Below are positions 44,925 to 53,038 of a stretch of 64,000 bases of DNA, in pieces. Both the position numbers and the translations under genes were made by a program. Position 1 is the first letter of the stretch. Every line of letters starts with the position of its first letter. Under the pieces are notes generated by a model that was not told the DNA's origin, ran no database searches, and was given only the letters and a program-made list of their open reading frames with translations. Source of the stretch: Natrinema altunense (GTDB lineage: Archaea > Halobacteriota > Halobacteria > Halobacteriales > Natrialbaceae); NCBI RefSeq assembly GCF_000731985.1, contig NZ_JNCS01000005.1, positions 113,778 through 177,777 on the forward strand, written 5' to 3'.

Positions 44925-47357
44925 ATGTCTCCCGACCTGGCGATGGTCATCGCCGCGGTCGCGTTACCGTTCGTCGTCGCAGCGCTCACGCCGGTCGTCT
45001 TTCGCGTCCTCGGAGAGGGAACCGGATTCGTGGGGACCGTCGTGGCGCTCACCTCGTTCGGCCTCCTCGCGACCCAGTATGGGTCGGCAGGGACCGTCGG
45101 ACTCGAGTGGGTCCCGTCGCTCGACCTCGCGCTCCGGTTCTACGTGGACGGCTGGGCGCTGCTGTTCGCGATGTTGGCGTGTGGTATCGGCGCGCTCATC
45201 TTCGCCTATTCGCCCGCGTACATGCACGGCGAATCGGGCCTCGTCAGGTACTACGCCGCATTGCTCGCCTTCATGGGCTCGATCGTCGGCGTCGCGCTCG
45301 CCGCCGACCTGATCGCGATGTTCCTCTTCTGGGAACTCACCAGCCTCGCGTCGTTCGTTCTCATCGGCTACTACACCGCGGACGACTCCTCGCAGTACGC
45401 CGCCCGGATGGCCATGCTCATCACCGTCGGCGGCGGCCTCTTCCTGCTCGTCGGCCTCCTCTTGCTCTCGCTCGTCGCGAGCGATGTCCTCGGCCCCGAC
45501 GCTGCGTTCAACCTCGCAGCGATGCTCGAGAGTCCCGAAACGATGCAAACGGCCCTGCGGGAGCGTGGGTTGTTCCTCCCGGTGCTCGGACTGCTCGCGA
45601 TCGGTGCGGGGACCAAGTCGGCACAGGTTCCGCTCCACTTCTGGCTGCCCAACGCGATGGCAGCGCCGACGCCCGTCTCGGCGTTTCTCCACTCCGCGAC
45701 GATGGTCAAGGTCGGCGTCTACTTCATCGGCCGAGTCCGCCCGATGCTCGTGAGCACCGAGTGGCTGTTCCTCTTCGCGACGCTCGGCCTGACGACGATG
45801 ACGGTCTGTGCGATCATGGCCGTCGCGTCGACGGACATCAAGGAACTGCTCGCCTACTCGACGGCGAGTCACCTCGGGCTGATGGTCGCCGGCTTCGGTT
45901 TTACATCGGTCTACGGCGCGGAGACCGGCGTCTTCCACCTGCTCAATCACGCGCTGTTCAAGGCCGCGCTGTTCCTCGTCGCCGGCATCATCGCCCACGA
46001 GGCGGGGACGCGAGAGATCGACGAACTCAGCGGGCTCCGCCACGATCTGCCGGTGACAGCGGTAATTACTGTCATCGTCGCGCTCAGCATGGCCGGCATT
46101 CCGCCGTTCAACGGGTTCTACTCGAAGGAACTCCTCTTCGAGGCCGCCGTCGAGGCGAGTCAGCACCACGACATCGGCCTGCTAGGCTGGCTCTACCCTG
46201 CCGTCGCCGTCTTCGGCAGCATCTTTACCGTCCTCTACTCGCTGCGATTCCTCTCGCTGTTCTTCGGCGAGCGACCCGAGGCGCTCGGCCACGTCCACCG
46301 TCCGCCCGTCACCCTGCTCGTCCCACCGGCCGTGCTGGCGCTGCTCGCCGCGGTCGTCAGCGTCGATCCCCAACTCGCCGTCGACGCCATCGTCCAGTCC
46401 GGGCTCGAGGCGACGGCGGTCGATCCCCACGAAATGCACGTCGGCCTCCCGACGTCCTACTCGCCCGCGCTGGGGATGAGCGCCGTCACGATCGGCGTCG
46501 GACTCGTCGCGTACCCGTCCTACGGCCGGCTCCACGACGCGATTCGATCGATCCCGCGGACAGTGCCGCCGATCGAAGCGAACTGGTGGTACGATACCGC
46601 CGTCGACGGCCTCAGCGGCGAGGGGCGGGTGTTCGCCGAGACGGTCCACGACGGCACCCTCCGAACGTACGCGACGTGGACGCTAACGGCGACCTGTACG
46701 CTCGCGCTCGCCGGCTTCGTTGCGGCCGGTGCCATCGCGCCGACCGAACTGGGCGTCGAGGTCTCGCTCGCCATCGCGCTCGTCTTGCTCGTCGCGGTGA
46801 TCGGCGGCGTCGCCGTCGCGACGGCCGAGTCGCACATCGCCGGCGTGCTCACCCTGTCGATCCTCGGCTTCATGGTCGCCATCTTCTACATCCTCGCGAG
46901 CGCGCCCGATCTCGCCTTGACACAGCTCGTCGTCGAGACGCTGGTGCTCGTGATTTTCCTGCTCGTGATCGAGGAGATTCCCGAGCGCTACGAGGTCGAG
47001 ATCGGGACGGTCGCCCGTGACGCCGTCCTCTCGGTCCTCGTCGGCGCGACCGCGTTCGTCACCGTGCTCGTCACGACCGGGACCCGGCCCGACGGCTCGA
47101 GCGAGATCGCTCGTGCCTACGCCGAGCAGGCCATTCCGCGGGGCGGCGGGGCCAACATCGTCAACGTCACTCTCGTCGACTTCCGTGGCTTCGATACCCT
47201 CGGCGAACTCGCCGTGATCGCGCTCGCCGCGATTTCGATCCTGACGCTGATCGTCATGCGCGACCGCGACGGCGACCGAACCGCGACTCACGACGGCGAC
47301 GAACTGACCGGCGACGATTCCGCAGGGACGTCCAGTGACGGGGGTGACGACGAATGA
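44925..47357 (+). CDS. mrpA: Na+/H+ antiporter subunit A (MrpA/MnhA)
   Basis: This 810-residue protein is the large ND5-like subunit. The N-terminal 600 residues hold about 14 helices with the proton-channel blocks TKSAQVPLHFWLPNAMAAP and SAFLHSATMVKVGVYF, and LLAYSTASHLGLMVAGFGF. The C-terminal 200 residues add the MbhD/MbhE-like part (SLAIALVLLVAVIGGVAVAT; FYILASAPDLALTQLVVETL), fused as in bacterial MrpA. The tail is acidic (DDSAGTSSDGGDDE). The Mrp complex exchanges Na+ for H+ across the membrane. It heads an operon in the A-to-G order and overlaps mrpB by 4 nt. Confidence 0.95.
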   Translation: MSPDLAMVIAAVALPFVVAALTPVVFRVLGEGTGFVGTVVALTSFGLLATQYGSAGTVGLEWVPSLDLALRFYVDGWALLFAMLACGIGALIFAYSPAYMHGESGLVRYYAALLAFMGSIVGVALAADLIAMFLFWELTSLASFVLIGYYTADDSSQYAARMAMLITVGGGLFLLVGLLLLSLVASDVLGPDAAFNLAAMLESPETMQTALRERGLFLPVLGLLAIGAGTKSAQVPLHFWLPNAMAAPTPVSAFLHSATMVKVGVYFIGRVRPMLVSTEWLFLFATLGLTTMTVCAIMAVASTDIKELLAYSTASHLGLMVAGFGFTSVYGAETGVFHLLNHALFKAALFLVAGIIAHEAGTREIDELSGLRHDLPVTAVITVIVALSMAGIPPFNGFYSKELLFEAAVEASQHHDIGLLGWLYPAVAVFGSIFTVLYSLRFLSLFFGERPEALGHVHRPPVTLLVPPAVLALLAAVVSVDPQLAVDAIVQSGLEATAVDPHEMHVGLPTSYSPALGMSAVTIGVGLVAYPSYGRLHDAIRSIPRTVPPIEANWWYDTAVDGLSGEGRVFAETVHDGTLRTYATWTLTATCTLALAGFVAAGAIAPTELGVEVSLAIALVLLVAVIGGVAVATAESHIAGVLTLSILGFMVAIFYILASAPDLALTQLVVETLVLVIFLLVIEEIPERYEVEIGTVARDAVLSVLVGATAFVTVLVTTGTRPDGSSEIARAYAEQAIPRGGGANIVNVTLVDFRGFDTLGELAVIALAAISILTLIVMRDRDGDRTATHDGDELTGDDSAGTSSDGGDDE

Positions 47358-47818
47358 CGACGGTCATCATGCGCACGACCGCTCGAGTGATCGTCCCGAT
47401 CATCCTGGTCGTCGCGATCTCGCTGTTCTTCGACGGCCACAACCTCCCCGGCGGTGGTTTCATCGGCGGCGTGCTCACGACGACGGCCTTTGCGATCGTC
47501 TACATGGGCTTCGGGCTCGACTTCTTGGAGCGCGGCATCCTCGGCCGCGATGTCGACCCGGGCAAGGAGCCGTCGCGGGACCGCGTCGTACTGGCGTATC
47601 GTCGCCTCTTCGCCTACGGCTTCGCGCTCGCCGTCCTCAGCGGTCTCGCGCCGCTGCTGTTCGGCAAGCCGTTCCTCACGCAGACGTTCGAGATGCTCGA
47701 GGGGGTCCCGATCTACGATCATCTCGAGGTCGCGAGCGCGCTCGCGTTCGACTTCGGCGTCTACTGCGTGGTCGTCGGTGGACTGTTGACGATCCTCTCG
47801 GTGGTGGGAGCCGAATGA
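47354..47818 (+). CDS. mrpB: Na+/H+ antiporter subunit B (MrpB/MnhB)
   Basis: This 154-residue MnhB-type subunit has four predicted helices: VIVPIILVVAISLFFDGHN, GGGFIGGVLTTTAFAIVYM, FAYGFALAVLSGLAPLLF and a C-terminal VYCVVVGGLLTILSVVGAE. The HNLPGGGFIGG block is the family signature. ATGA overlaps join it to mrpA upstream and to mrpC downstream. Confidence 0.95.
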   Translation: MTTVIMRTTARVIVPIILVVAISLFFDGHNLPGGGFIGGVLTTTAFAIVYMGFGLDFLERGILGRDVDPGKEPSRDRVVLAYRRLFAYGFALAVLSGLAPLLFGKPFLTQTFEMLEGVPIYDHLEVASALAFDFGVYCVVVGGLLTILSVVGAE

Positions 47819-48168
47819 CCGGAATCGTCCTCGCAGCCGCGATCGGGACGCTCTTCGCCCTCGGGACGTTCCTGCTCTTGCGCCGGGACCTGATCCGGGT
47901 CGTCTGGGGGCTGGCGATCATCAGCCAGGCCGCGAACGTCTATCTGCTGGCGATGGGCGGGATCGCACCGGCGACCGCCGAGTCGGTGCCGATCCTGGCG
48001 GGCCATGGCGAGCACGTTCCGGAGACAGCCGATCCGCTGGTCCAGGCGCTCGTGTTGACCGCGATCGTCATCGGATTCGGCATGACCGCGTTCGCGCTCG
48101 TGCTGTCGTATCGGGTCTACGAGGAACACGACACGCTCGACGTAACTGAACTCGGTGAGAGCGAATGA
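47815..48168 (+). CDS. mrpC: Na+/H+ antiporter subunit C (MrpC/MnhC)
   Basis: This 117-residue NuoK-like subunit has three helices (GIVLAAAIGTLFALGTFLLL; VVWGLAIISQAANVYLLAM; VQALVLTAIVIGFGMTAFAL) with the family Asn/Glu environment. It ends after ELGESE. In the frame one base further on, 23 codons with 13 Asp residues follow directly (48167-48235), which looks like an acidic C-terminal tail cut off by a single-base change. The 4-nt overlap with mrpB is at 47815-47818. Confidence 0.9.
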   Translation: MTGIVLAAAIGTLFALGTFLLLRRDLIRVVWGLAIISQAANVYLLAMGGIAPATAESVPILAGHGEHVPETADPLVQALVLTAIVIGFGMTAFALVLSYRVYEEHDTLDVTELGESE

Positions 48169-48238
48169 CGACGATGGCGACAGCGACGACGATGATGATG
48201 AGTCCCCGAAACCGGACGGCGACGGCGACGACGGGTGA
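48167..48238 (+). other. Probable detached acidic tail of mrpC
   Basis: In the frame reached by skipping one T at 48166, the sequence encodes 23 residues: DDDGDSDDDDDDESPKPDG and then four more (D, G-like) residues before a TGA at 48236-48238. Thirteen are Asp, as expected for a haloarchaeal C-terminus. In the annotated frame the same bases read MTTMATATTMMM-type noise. A one-base insertion or deletion in a GAC/GAT-repeat tract explains it. Confidence 0.6.
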
Positions 48239-48244
48239 GCGGCG

Positions 48245-49894
48245 ATGACGGCGACGCCCGCCGGCACGGCATCGACGCTCGTGATCGCACCGATGCTGGT
48301 CGTCCTCGTCGCGGCCGCCGGCACGCTGCTGCTCGGCCGGCATCCCCGCGCTCGGACGGCCGTCAGCCTCGCCGGCGGGGCGGGCTACGCGATCGCGGTC
48401 GCGGCGATCGACTGGTATATCGTCCTCGGGCCGGACGCACCCGGGATCGCGACGTATCAGGTCGGCGACTTGCCGGCCCCATTCGGGATCACGCTCGTCG
48501 CCGACGGCCTGTCGGCGTTCATGCTAACGATGGTCGCGATCCTCGGCATCGCGTCGCTGGTCTTCTCGACCAGACACCTCCCCGGCGGCGAGGGACGCAG
48601 TTACTACTTCCCGCTCTTTCACTTCCTCGCGCTGGGCGTTACCGGTGCCTTCCTCACCGGCGACCTGTTCAACCTCTTCGTCTGGTTCGAGGTGATGTTG
48701 ATGGCCAGTTACGTCTTCGTCGCCTACAGCGGCGGCCCCCAACACACCCGCGCCGCGTTCTGGTACGTCACGCTCAACCTGCTTGCCAGCGCCGTCTTCC
48801 TGCTCGGTGTCGGCGGCATCTACGCGACGACCGGGACGCTCAACATGGCCGATCTCGCACAACGGCTCGCGGAGCCGGCGGCCTACGGCCTCGAGCCCGT
48901 GCCGGTCGTCGGCCTCCTCGGACTGCTCCTGTCGGTGTTCGCGATCAAGGCCGGTCTCGTCCCGTTCCAGTTCTGGATTCCGACCGCCTACCGGGCCGCG
49001 CCGCCCCAGATTACCGCCCTCCTGGCGGGGGCGACGAAAAAAGTCGGCATCTACGCCATCATCCGACTCTCCTTTACGATCTTTGCGGGTGCGGAGGTCG
49101 CCGTCGACCTCCCGCTTCCGCTCGTCGACGTTGCGATCACCGGCGACTCACCGTTGCCGTTCGTCGGCGCGGCGCTGTTCGTCATGGCGGCCGGCAGCAT
49201 CCTCCTGGGTGGTATCGGTGCCGTCGGCCGCGACTCCATGGAAGGGGTCTTCGCGTACTCGAGCATCGGCCAGGTCGGGTTCATCGCGATCCCGGTCGCG
49301 ATCGCGACGACGGCGGCCGGCCCGGAGCTACGCACGTTCGCGATCATCGCCGCGCTGGTGTACGCGCTCAACCACACCCTGGCGAAGGGGCTGCTCTTCC
49401 TCGCGGTCGGGACGGTCAGGTCCGCGACGGGAACGAGTCGCTTCGCCGATCTCGGCGGCCTGGCAAAGCGGTCGCCGCCGCTGGCACTCGCCGTGTTCGT
49501 CGGCTCGCTCGCACTCGTCGGCATCCCGCCGTTGTCCGGCTTCTTCGGGAAGTTCCTCGTCTTCGACGCCGCCGCTCGAGCGGGCTCCGGACCCGTTCTC
49601 GTCCTCCTGCTCGTCGGGTCGCTGTTGACGATCGCCTACGCGACCCGCCTCTGGAATCGGAGTTTCTGGGGCGCACGGACGGACGCCGTCGAGGCGGCGA
49701 CCGTCGACCCCGTTCAGGTCGCGATCCTCGTCGGCCTCGCGGTCGCGATCATCGCGGTCGGCGTCGGCTTCGAACCCGTCTACGAGTTCGCGGAGACGGC
49801 CGCCGAGGCCGCGCTCGATACCGAGGGATACGTCGACGCCGTCGATCCGCAGACGGCGAGCGAACTGGCCGGCTCGAACGGAGGTGGTCACTGA
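48245..49894 (+). CDS. mrpD: Na+/H+ antiporter subunit D (MrpD/MnhD)
   Basis: This 549-residue ND2/ND4/ND5-like subunit has about 14 helices. Family blocks are IKAGLVPFQFWIPTAYRAAP and LAGATKKVGIYAIIRLS, with the conserved Lys of the proton path, and FAYSSIGQVGFIAIPVAIAT. It forms the second antiporter-like channel of the Mrp complex beside subunit A. It starts with an ATG at 48245, 76 nt after the mrpC stop, which is unusual in an operon where other junctions overlap; the gap is the detached mrpC tail. Its stop overlaps the mrpE start (TGATG). Confidence 0.95.
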   Translation: MTATPAGTASTLVIAPMLVVLVAAAGTLLLGRHPRARTAVSLAGGAGYAIAVAAIDWYIVLGPDAPGIATYQVGDLPAPFGITLVADGLSAFMLTMVAILGIASLVFSTRHLPGGEGRSYYFPLFHFLALGVTGAFLTGDLFNLFVWFEVMLMASYVFVAYSGGPQHTRAAFWYVTLNLLASAVFLLGVGGIYATTGTLNMADLAQRLAEPAAYGLEPVPVVGLLGLLLSVFAIKAGLVPFQFWIPTAYRAAPPQITALLAGATKKVGIYAIIRLSFTIFAGAEVAVDLPLPLVDVAITGDSPLPFVGAALFVMAAGSILLGGIGAVGRDSMEGVFAYSSIGQVGFIAIPVAIATTAAGPELRTFAIIAALVYALNHTLAKGLLFLAVGTVRSATGTSRFADLGGLAKRSPPLALAVFVGSLALVGIPPLSGFFGKFLVFDAAARAGSGPVLVLLLVGSLLTIAYATRLWNRSFWGARTDAVEAATVDPVQVAILVGLAVAIIAVGVGFEPVYEFAETAAEAALDTEGYVDAVDPQTASELAGSNGGGH

Positions 49895-50499
49895 TGCGGG
49901 TCCGGACCTGGCCGGTCGTCGGCGTCGTCTTCGCCGTTCTGTGGGTGTTCGTCGTCGGACAGCCGCTGACCCCCATCTCGCTCGTTCGCGGCTTCCTCTC
50001 GGGACTGCTCGTCGGCCTGCCGGTGGCGTTCGTCTTCCGGCGGCTGTACGGCAAGTCCGTGGATCTCGGGCGCGGGGTTCGAGCACTCCCCTACGCCGGG
50101 CTCTACCTGGGCGCGTTCACCTGGGAACTCCTGCGGGCGAACCTCGACGTCGCCTATCGGGTGCTTTCGCCCGGCATGCCGATCGAGCCGGAAGTGATTC
50201 TGGTCCCGCTGCGGGTCGAGTCAGACGTCGCGATCACGGTCATCGCAAACAGCATCACGATCACGCCCGGCACCGTGACGTTGGACTACGACGAGGAGAC
50301 CAACGCGCTGTACGTCCACGGCGTCAACGGCCGTCATCCCGAGGCGATCGCCGAACCGATCCGCACCTGGGAGAACTACGCCCTCGAGCTGTTCGACGAG
50401 GACGCATCGCCGTCGGACCCGCCGCCGGACATCGTCGTCTCCGGCGGGGAAAGAGACAGGGGACCGGATCGACAACCGGGAGGTGTCGACGATGACTGA
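49894..50499 (+). CDS. mrpE: Na+/H+ antiporter subunit E (MrpE/MnhE)
   Basis: This 201-residue subunit has two N-terminal helices (VVGVVFAVLWVFVVGQPL; GFLSGLLVGLPVAFVF) and the MnhE soluble domain (LLRANLDVAYRVLSPGMPIE; TVIANSITITPGTVTLDYDE; LYVHGVNGRHPE). The C-terminus is extended and acidic. It overlaps mrpD by 1 nt and mrpF by 8 nt. Confidence 0.93.
   Translation: MRVRTWPVVGVVFAVLWVFVVGQPLTPISLVRGFLSGLLVGLPVAFVFRRLYGKSVDLGRGVRALPYAGLYLGAFTWELLRANLDVAYRVLSPGMPIEPEVILVPLRVESDVAITVIANSITITPGTVTLDYDEETNALYVHGVNGRHPEAIAEPIRTWENYALELFDEDASPSDPPPDIVVSGGERDRGPDRQPGGVDDD
50480..50485 (+). promoter_or_regulatory. Shine-Dalgarno for mrpF
   Basis: GGAGGT sits 6-7 nt before the ATG at 50492 within the end of mrpE. 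It favours that ATG as the mrpF start over the GTG at 50483, which lies inside the Shine-Dalgarno region. Confidence 0.6.
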
Positions 50500-50782
50500 G
50501 AGCGATCCCGCCGTCCTCGAGACGGCGATCCGGGCCGCACTGGTCCTCGTTAGCGGGCTCTGTGTCCTGTGTGGCTATCGCGTGATCCGCGGACCGACGA
50601 ACCCTGACCGCGTGGTCGCCTTAGACGCCATCGCGACGAACGTCGTCGCGATCGCGGTCCTGTTCGCTCTGCTGACCGGCCGGGGGCTGTTCATCACCGT
50701 GAGCCTCGTGCTCGCGATCATCGGCTTCATCGCGACCGTCGCCGTCGCCAAGTTCGTCACCGACGGCGAGGTGATCGAATGA
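50492..50782 (+). CDS. mrpF: Na+/H+ antiporter subunit F (MrpF/MnhF)
   Basis: This 96-residue three-helix subunit contains RVIRGPTNPDRVVALDAIAT, the family signature between helices 1 and 2. The remaining helices are VVAIAVLFALLTGRGLFITV and SLVLAIIGFIATVAVAKFV. Its start at 50492 lies 8 nt inside mrpE, and its end overlaps mrpG by 4 nt. Confidence 0.93.
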   Translation: MTESDPAVLETAIRAALVLVSGLCVLCGYRVIRGPTNPDRVVALDAIATNVVAIAVLFALLTGRGLFITVSLVLAIIGFIATVAVAKFVTDGEVIE

Positions 50783-51144
50783 TTCACACGACTATCGTCA
50801 TCGCGCTGCTCGTCGTCGGCGTCTTCTTCCTGACCGTCGGGACGATCGGGCTGTTACGGTTGCCGAACGTCTACAACCGGATGCACGCCACGAGCAAGCC
50901 GACGACGCTCGGCACCGCCGCGATCTTCCTGGCCGGCGTCGCGGAGTTCGGCCCCGGCAGCGAGGGGCTGACCGCGCTCATCGGGATCGCCTTCCTCTTC
51001 CTGACGGTCCCCACCGGTTCGCACATGATCGCCCGCGCCGCCGAGCGGATCGGCATTCCCTTCCTGGGCAGCGTCACCTGGCCCGACCCGTCGGCGGTCG
51101 AGCGCCCGGACCAGTCCGACGAGCCCGAGTCGACCGACGACTAG
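50779..51144 (+). CDS. mrpG: Na+/H+ antiporter subunit G (MrpG/MnhG)
   Basis: This 121-residue subunit has three helices, with LLRLPNVYNRMHATSKPTTL as the family signature after the first helix and IGIAFLFLTVPTGSHMIARA later. The C-terminus is acidic. It is the last gene of the operon; its stop at 51144 is 4 nt from the stop of the convergent SHOCT-domain gene. Confidence 0.93.
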   Translation: MIHTTIVIALLVVGVFFLTVGTIGLLRLPNVYNRMHATSKPTTLGTAAIFLAGVAEFGPGSEGLTALIGIAFLFLTVPTGSHMIARAAERIGIPFLGSVTWPDPSAVERPDQSDEPESTDD

Positions 51145-51148
51145 GGCG

Positions 51149-51601
51149 TCAGCGTTCGAACTCGCGCTCCTCGTTCCGCTCCCGTTCCGGATCGACGGTT
51201 CGATCCGGTCGACGGTGTTCGCGAGCCCGCGCCCGGGCGTCCTCGGGCGTTTCGGTATCCAGCAGCCGCTCGAGTTTGCGCTCGAACTGTGCGTCGGTCA
51301 ACTCGCCCGCGGCGTAGCGTTCGCGCAGGGTCTCGAGTGCGTCGCGAGCGTCGGTTGCGGAGTCAGTCGGCGGCGTCCCGGCGTCCCGTTCCATCTCGGC
51401 CGTCTCCGGGGCGTTCCGTTCCCGATCGTTCTCGGGCTTCTCGTCGAACAGCATCCCGATTATCGGTACGACCGCGATGTAACCGACGAGCAACGCCGCG
51501 AGCCACCAGTCTTGGCCCGTGACCATCGCACCGAGCCAGATCGCCGTGACGAGCAGCGACGCGATGCCGGACGCATGCTCACGAAACCGAGTCGATGACA
51601 T
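51149..51601 (-). CDS. SHOCT-domain membrane protein
   Basis: This 150-residue protein has two helices (ASGIASLLVTAIWLGAMVTG; WLAALLVGYIAVVPIIGML), an acidic linker and a SHOCT domain (ALETLRERYAAGELTDAQFE, then RKLERLLDTETPE), a short helical module usually found at the C-terminus of small membrane proteins. The tail is rich in Arg/Glu. Its ATG (51599-51601) directly abuts the end of an IS200/IS605-type element, whose GGGGAGG (minus strand, 51602-51608) sits where a Shine-Dalgarno would be. The native upstream sequence may have been replaced by the insertion. Confidence 0.8.
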   Translation of the reverse strand: MSSTRFREHASGIASLLVTAIWLGAMVTGQDWWLAALLVGYIAVVPIIGMLFDEKPENDRERNAPETAEMERDAGTPPTDSATDARDALETLRERYAAGELTDAQFERKLERLLDTETPEDARARAREHRRPDRTVDPERERNEEREFER

Positions 51602-51604
51602 CCT

Positions 51605-51624
51605 CCCCGTGGTGAACGACGGGG
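51605..51624. repeat. IS end hairpin, tnpB 3' side
   Basis: CCCCGTGGT-GA-ACGACGGGG forms a 9-bp stem with one mismatch. On the minus strand it follows the tnpB stop by about 30 nt, where the omega-RNA of IS200/IS605 tnpB genes folds. The element-adjacent bases would be the guide. Confidence 0.65.
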
Positions 51625-51655
51625 TTTCCTCTCCGACGTGGGAGTCTCAGACTGT

Positions 51656-52999
51656 CTAAGAGTCCCCGGAGGCAACATTCCCGTCACGGTTGACGGTACT
51701 CGGGTCTGTGCGCTGTTCTTTGGGACGGAGAGAGCGTGGTGACTCCGACCAGTTGTGGTCGTCCCACTCGAACCGCACGGGCCGTGCCATCGGCCTGACT
51801 GCCTTCTCAGTGTGCCGTCTCAGGAACGCTTCTGAGGCTGTAAGGTCGGCGTGTCCCTCGAACCCACATGGGCAGGTGAGTGTGTCCTGATGTCGTGTCG
51901 TTCGGTCTGTCGAACCGCACTGCGGGCACTCTTGGCTGGTCCACGCCTCTGACCGCACTTCGACCGCAATCCCGTATTCTTCAGCAGTACACGCCAGTCG
52001 ATTGGTGAATTGCTTGAACGCCCAGAAGTTGTGAGTCTTGGCGTTCACTCTGACCGACCAGTGGGTTTCGAGTACGTCGGTCAACCCACCGATATACACC
52101 GTGTCCACGCCCTCGGCGTACAGTCGTTCGAGTAGGTCACGACACAGTGCTTCTTGGGCGTGGTCGCGGCGGCGTGTCCGTTTCTGGTACAGTCGTCGGA
52201 TACGCTTGCTACTGTACCTGCCTTCTTCGAGTTTCGACTGCAACCGGGCGATTTCTCGCGTTGTCTCACGGAATCGCTGGAACAACTCGCGGCCTTCGTA
52301 CAGGTATTGCTCGCCGGTCGTGGTGGTGCAAGCAACGAGATTGTTGGCACCAATATCCAGAGCAGCCGTTTCGTCGGCCAGTGGAGTGTCCCGTGCATCG
52401 TCAGAAACAGTCACGGGTTGCGAAGCTCTGAACGTGCTGTCAGTCTCGTCGTACCACAGTTCTAGTCTGCCTTGGTCTTCGTAGTCAGGCCAGTTTGGGT
52501 CGCCAACGATTTCCAGCCGGAGACGGCTTTTCGGGCTGTTGTGCCTGTCACGGAGTTCTTTTCCGACGACCATCTCAAGCCGGGACCGGTCGCCCCATTC
52601 GACGGTGTAGGCGTCCTTTCGGACGACGCCTTTCAGAACACGTCCGTCGTCTTCGTTGCCACGGAAGCCCGGCGGTTCGGGGTGTTCCGTAACCGACGTG
52701 TTCGACTCGTCGTGAAACTGCTTCTTGTTCTCGAAGAACCCGCGCCACGCTTCGGTGTTTGCTCGCCGGACAGTCTGGGCGGTGGACGCGCCGAGAACGG
52801 CTTTGTACTTACCTTCGAGAGCGCCAGTATCGGCGTCCCACACGTCTTCGCCCTCGAAGCCGTCCTCGTCGTTGTAGCGCATGAGGCGCTGGTAGTTGAT
52901 CTCGTTCCAGAGAGCGGCGGAAGCGTCCAACAGGTCCCGTAGCACCTGCTCATCGTCGTCGGTGAGCGGTCGCACGGCGAACGTGTTGGTGCGCTTCAT
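51656..52999 (-). CDS. tnpB: TnpB, RNA-guided nuclease-like transposon protein
   Basis: This 447-residue TnpB is an ancestor-type relative of Cas12. The RuvC-I Asp is D215 (ALDIGANN). The zinc ribbon is C358-x2-C361 ... C376-x-C378 (ECPQCGS and TCPCGF), and the RuvC-III Asp is D385 ([11 protein letters not shown]). The RuvC-II position usually reads E-D-L after a hydrophobic strand, but here the strand reads V-Y-I-G304-G305-L-T-D, so the catalytic Glu is not at its usual place. Start: the ATG at 52999 ([11 protein letters not shown]); an upstream ATG at 53020 lies in the intergenic gap. The 3' side carries the hairpin of the omega-RNA region. GC is lower than in the host genes. Confidence 0.92.
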   Translation of the reverse strand: MKRTNTFAVRPLTDDDEQVLRDLLDASAALWNEINYQRLMRYNDEDGFEGEDVWDADTGALEGKYKAVLGASTAQTVRRANTEAWRGFFENKKQFHDESNTSVTEHPEPPGFRGNEDDGRVLKGVVRKDAYTVEWGDRSRLEMVVGKELRDRHNSPKSRLRLEIVGDPNWPDYEDQGRLELWYDETDSTFRASQPVTVSDDARDTPLADETAALDIGANNLVACTTTTGEQYLYEGRELFQRFRETTREIARLQSKLEEGRYSSKRIRRLYQKRTRRRDHAQEALCRDLLERLYAEGVDTVYIGGLTDVLETHWSVRVNAKTHNFWAFKQFTNRLACTAEEYGIAVEVRSEAWTSQECPQCGSTDRTTRHQDTLTCPCGFEGHADLTASEAFLRRHTEKAVRPMARPVRFEWDDHNWSESPRSLRPKEQRTDPSTVNRDGNVASGDS

Positions 53000-53038
53000 C
53001 CAAAGTATAATCAGTCCCAATGTCTAATAAGTCCACCG
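53000..53038. promoter_or_regulatory. 39-bp shared divergent promoter of tnpB and the 46-aa gene
   Basis: Only 39 bp separate the two divergent ATGs. The gap is AT-rich (AGTATAATC and CTAATAAG on the plus strand) and offers TATA-like elements in both directions. Each TATA would sit partly under the other gene's start, so expression of the two genes is likely to interfere or be co-regulated. Confidence 0.5.

Noticed and set aside
48165..48248. 27-codon frame with ATGA overlaps between mrpC and mrpD
   Set aside because: It reads MTTMATATTMMM-type low complexity; the next frame gives an acidic mrpC tail, which explains the sequence better.
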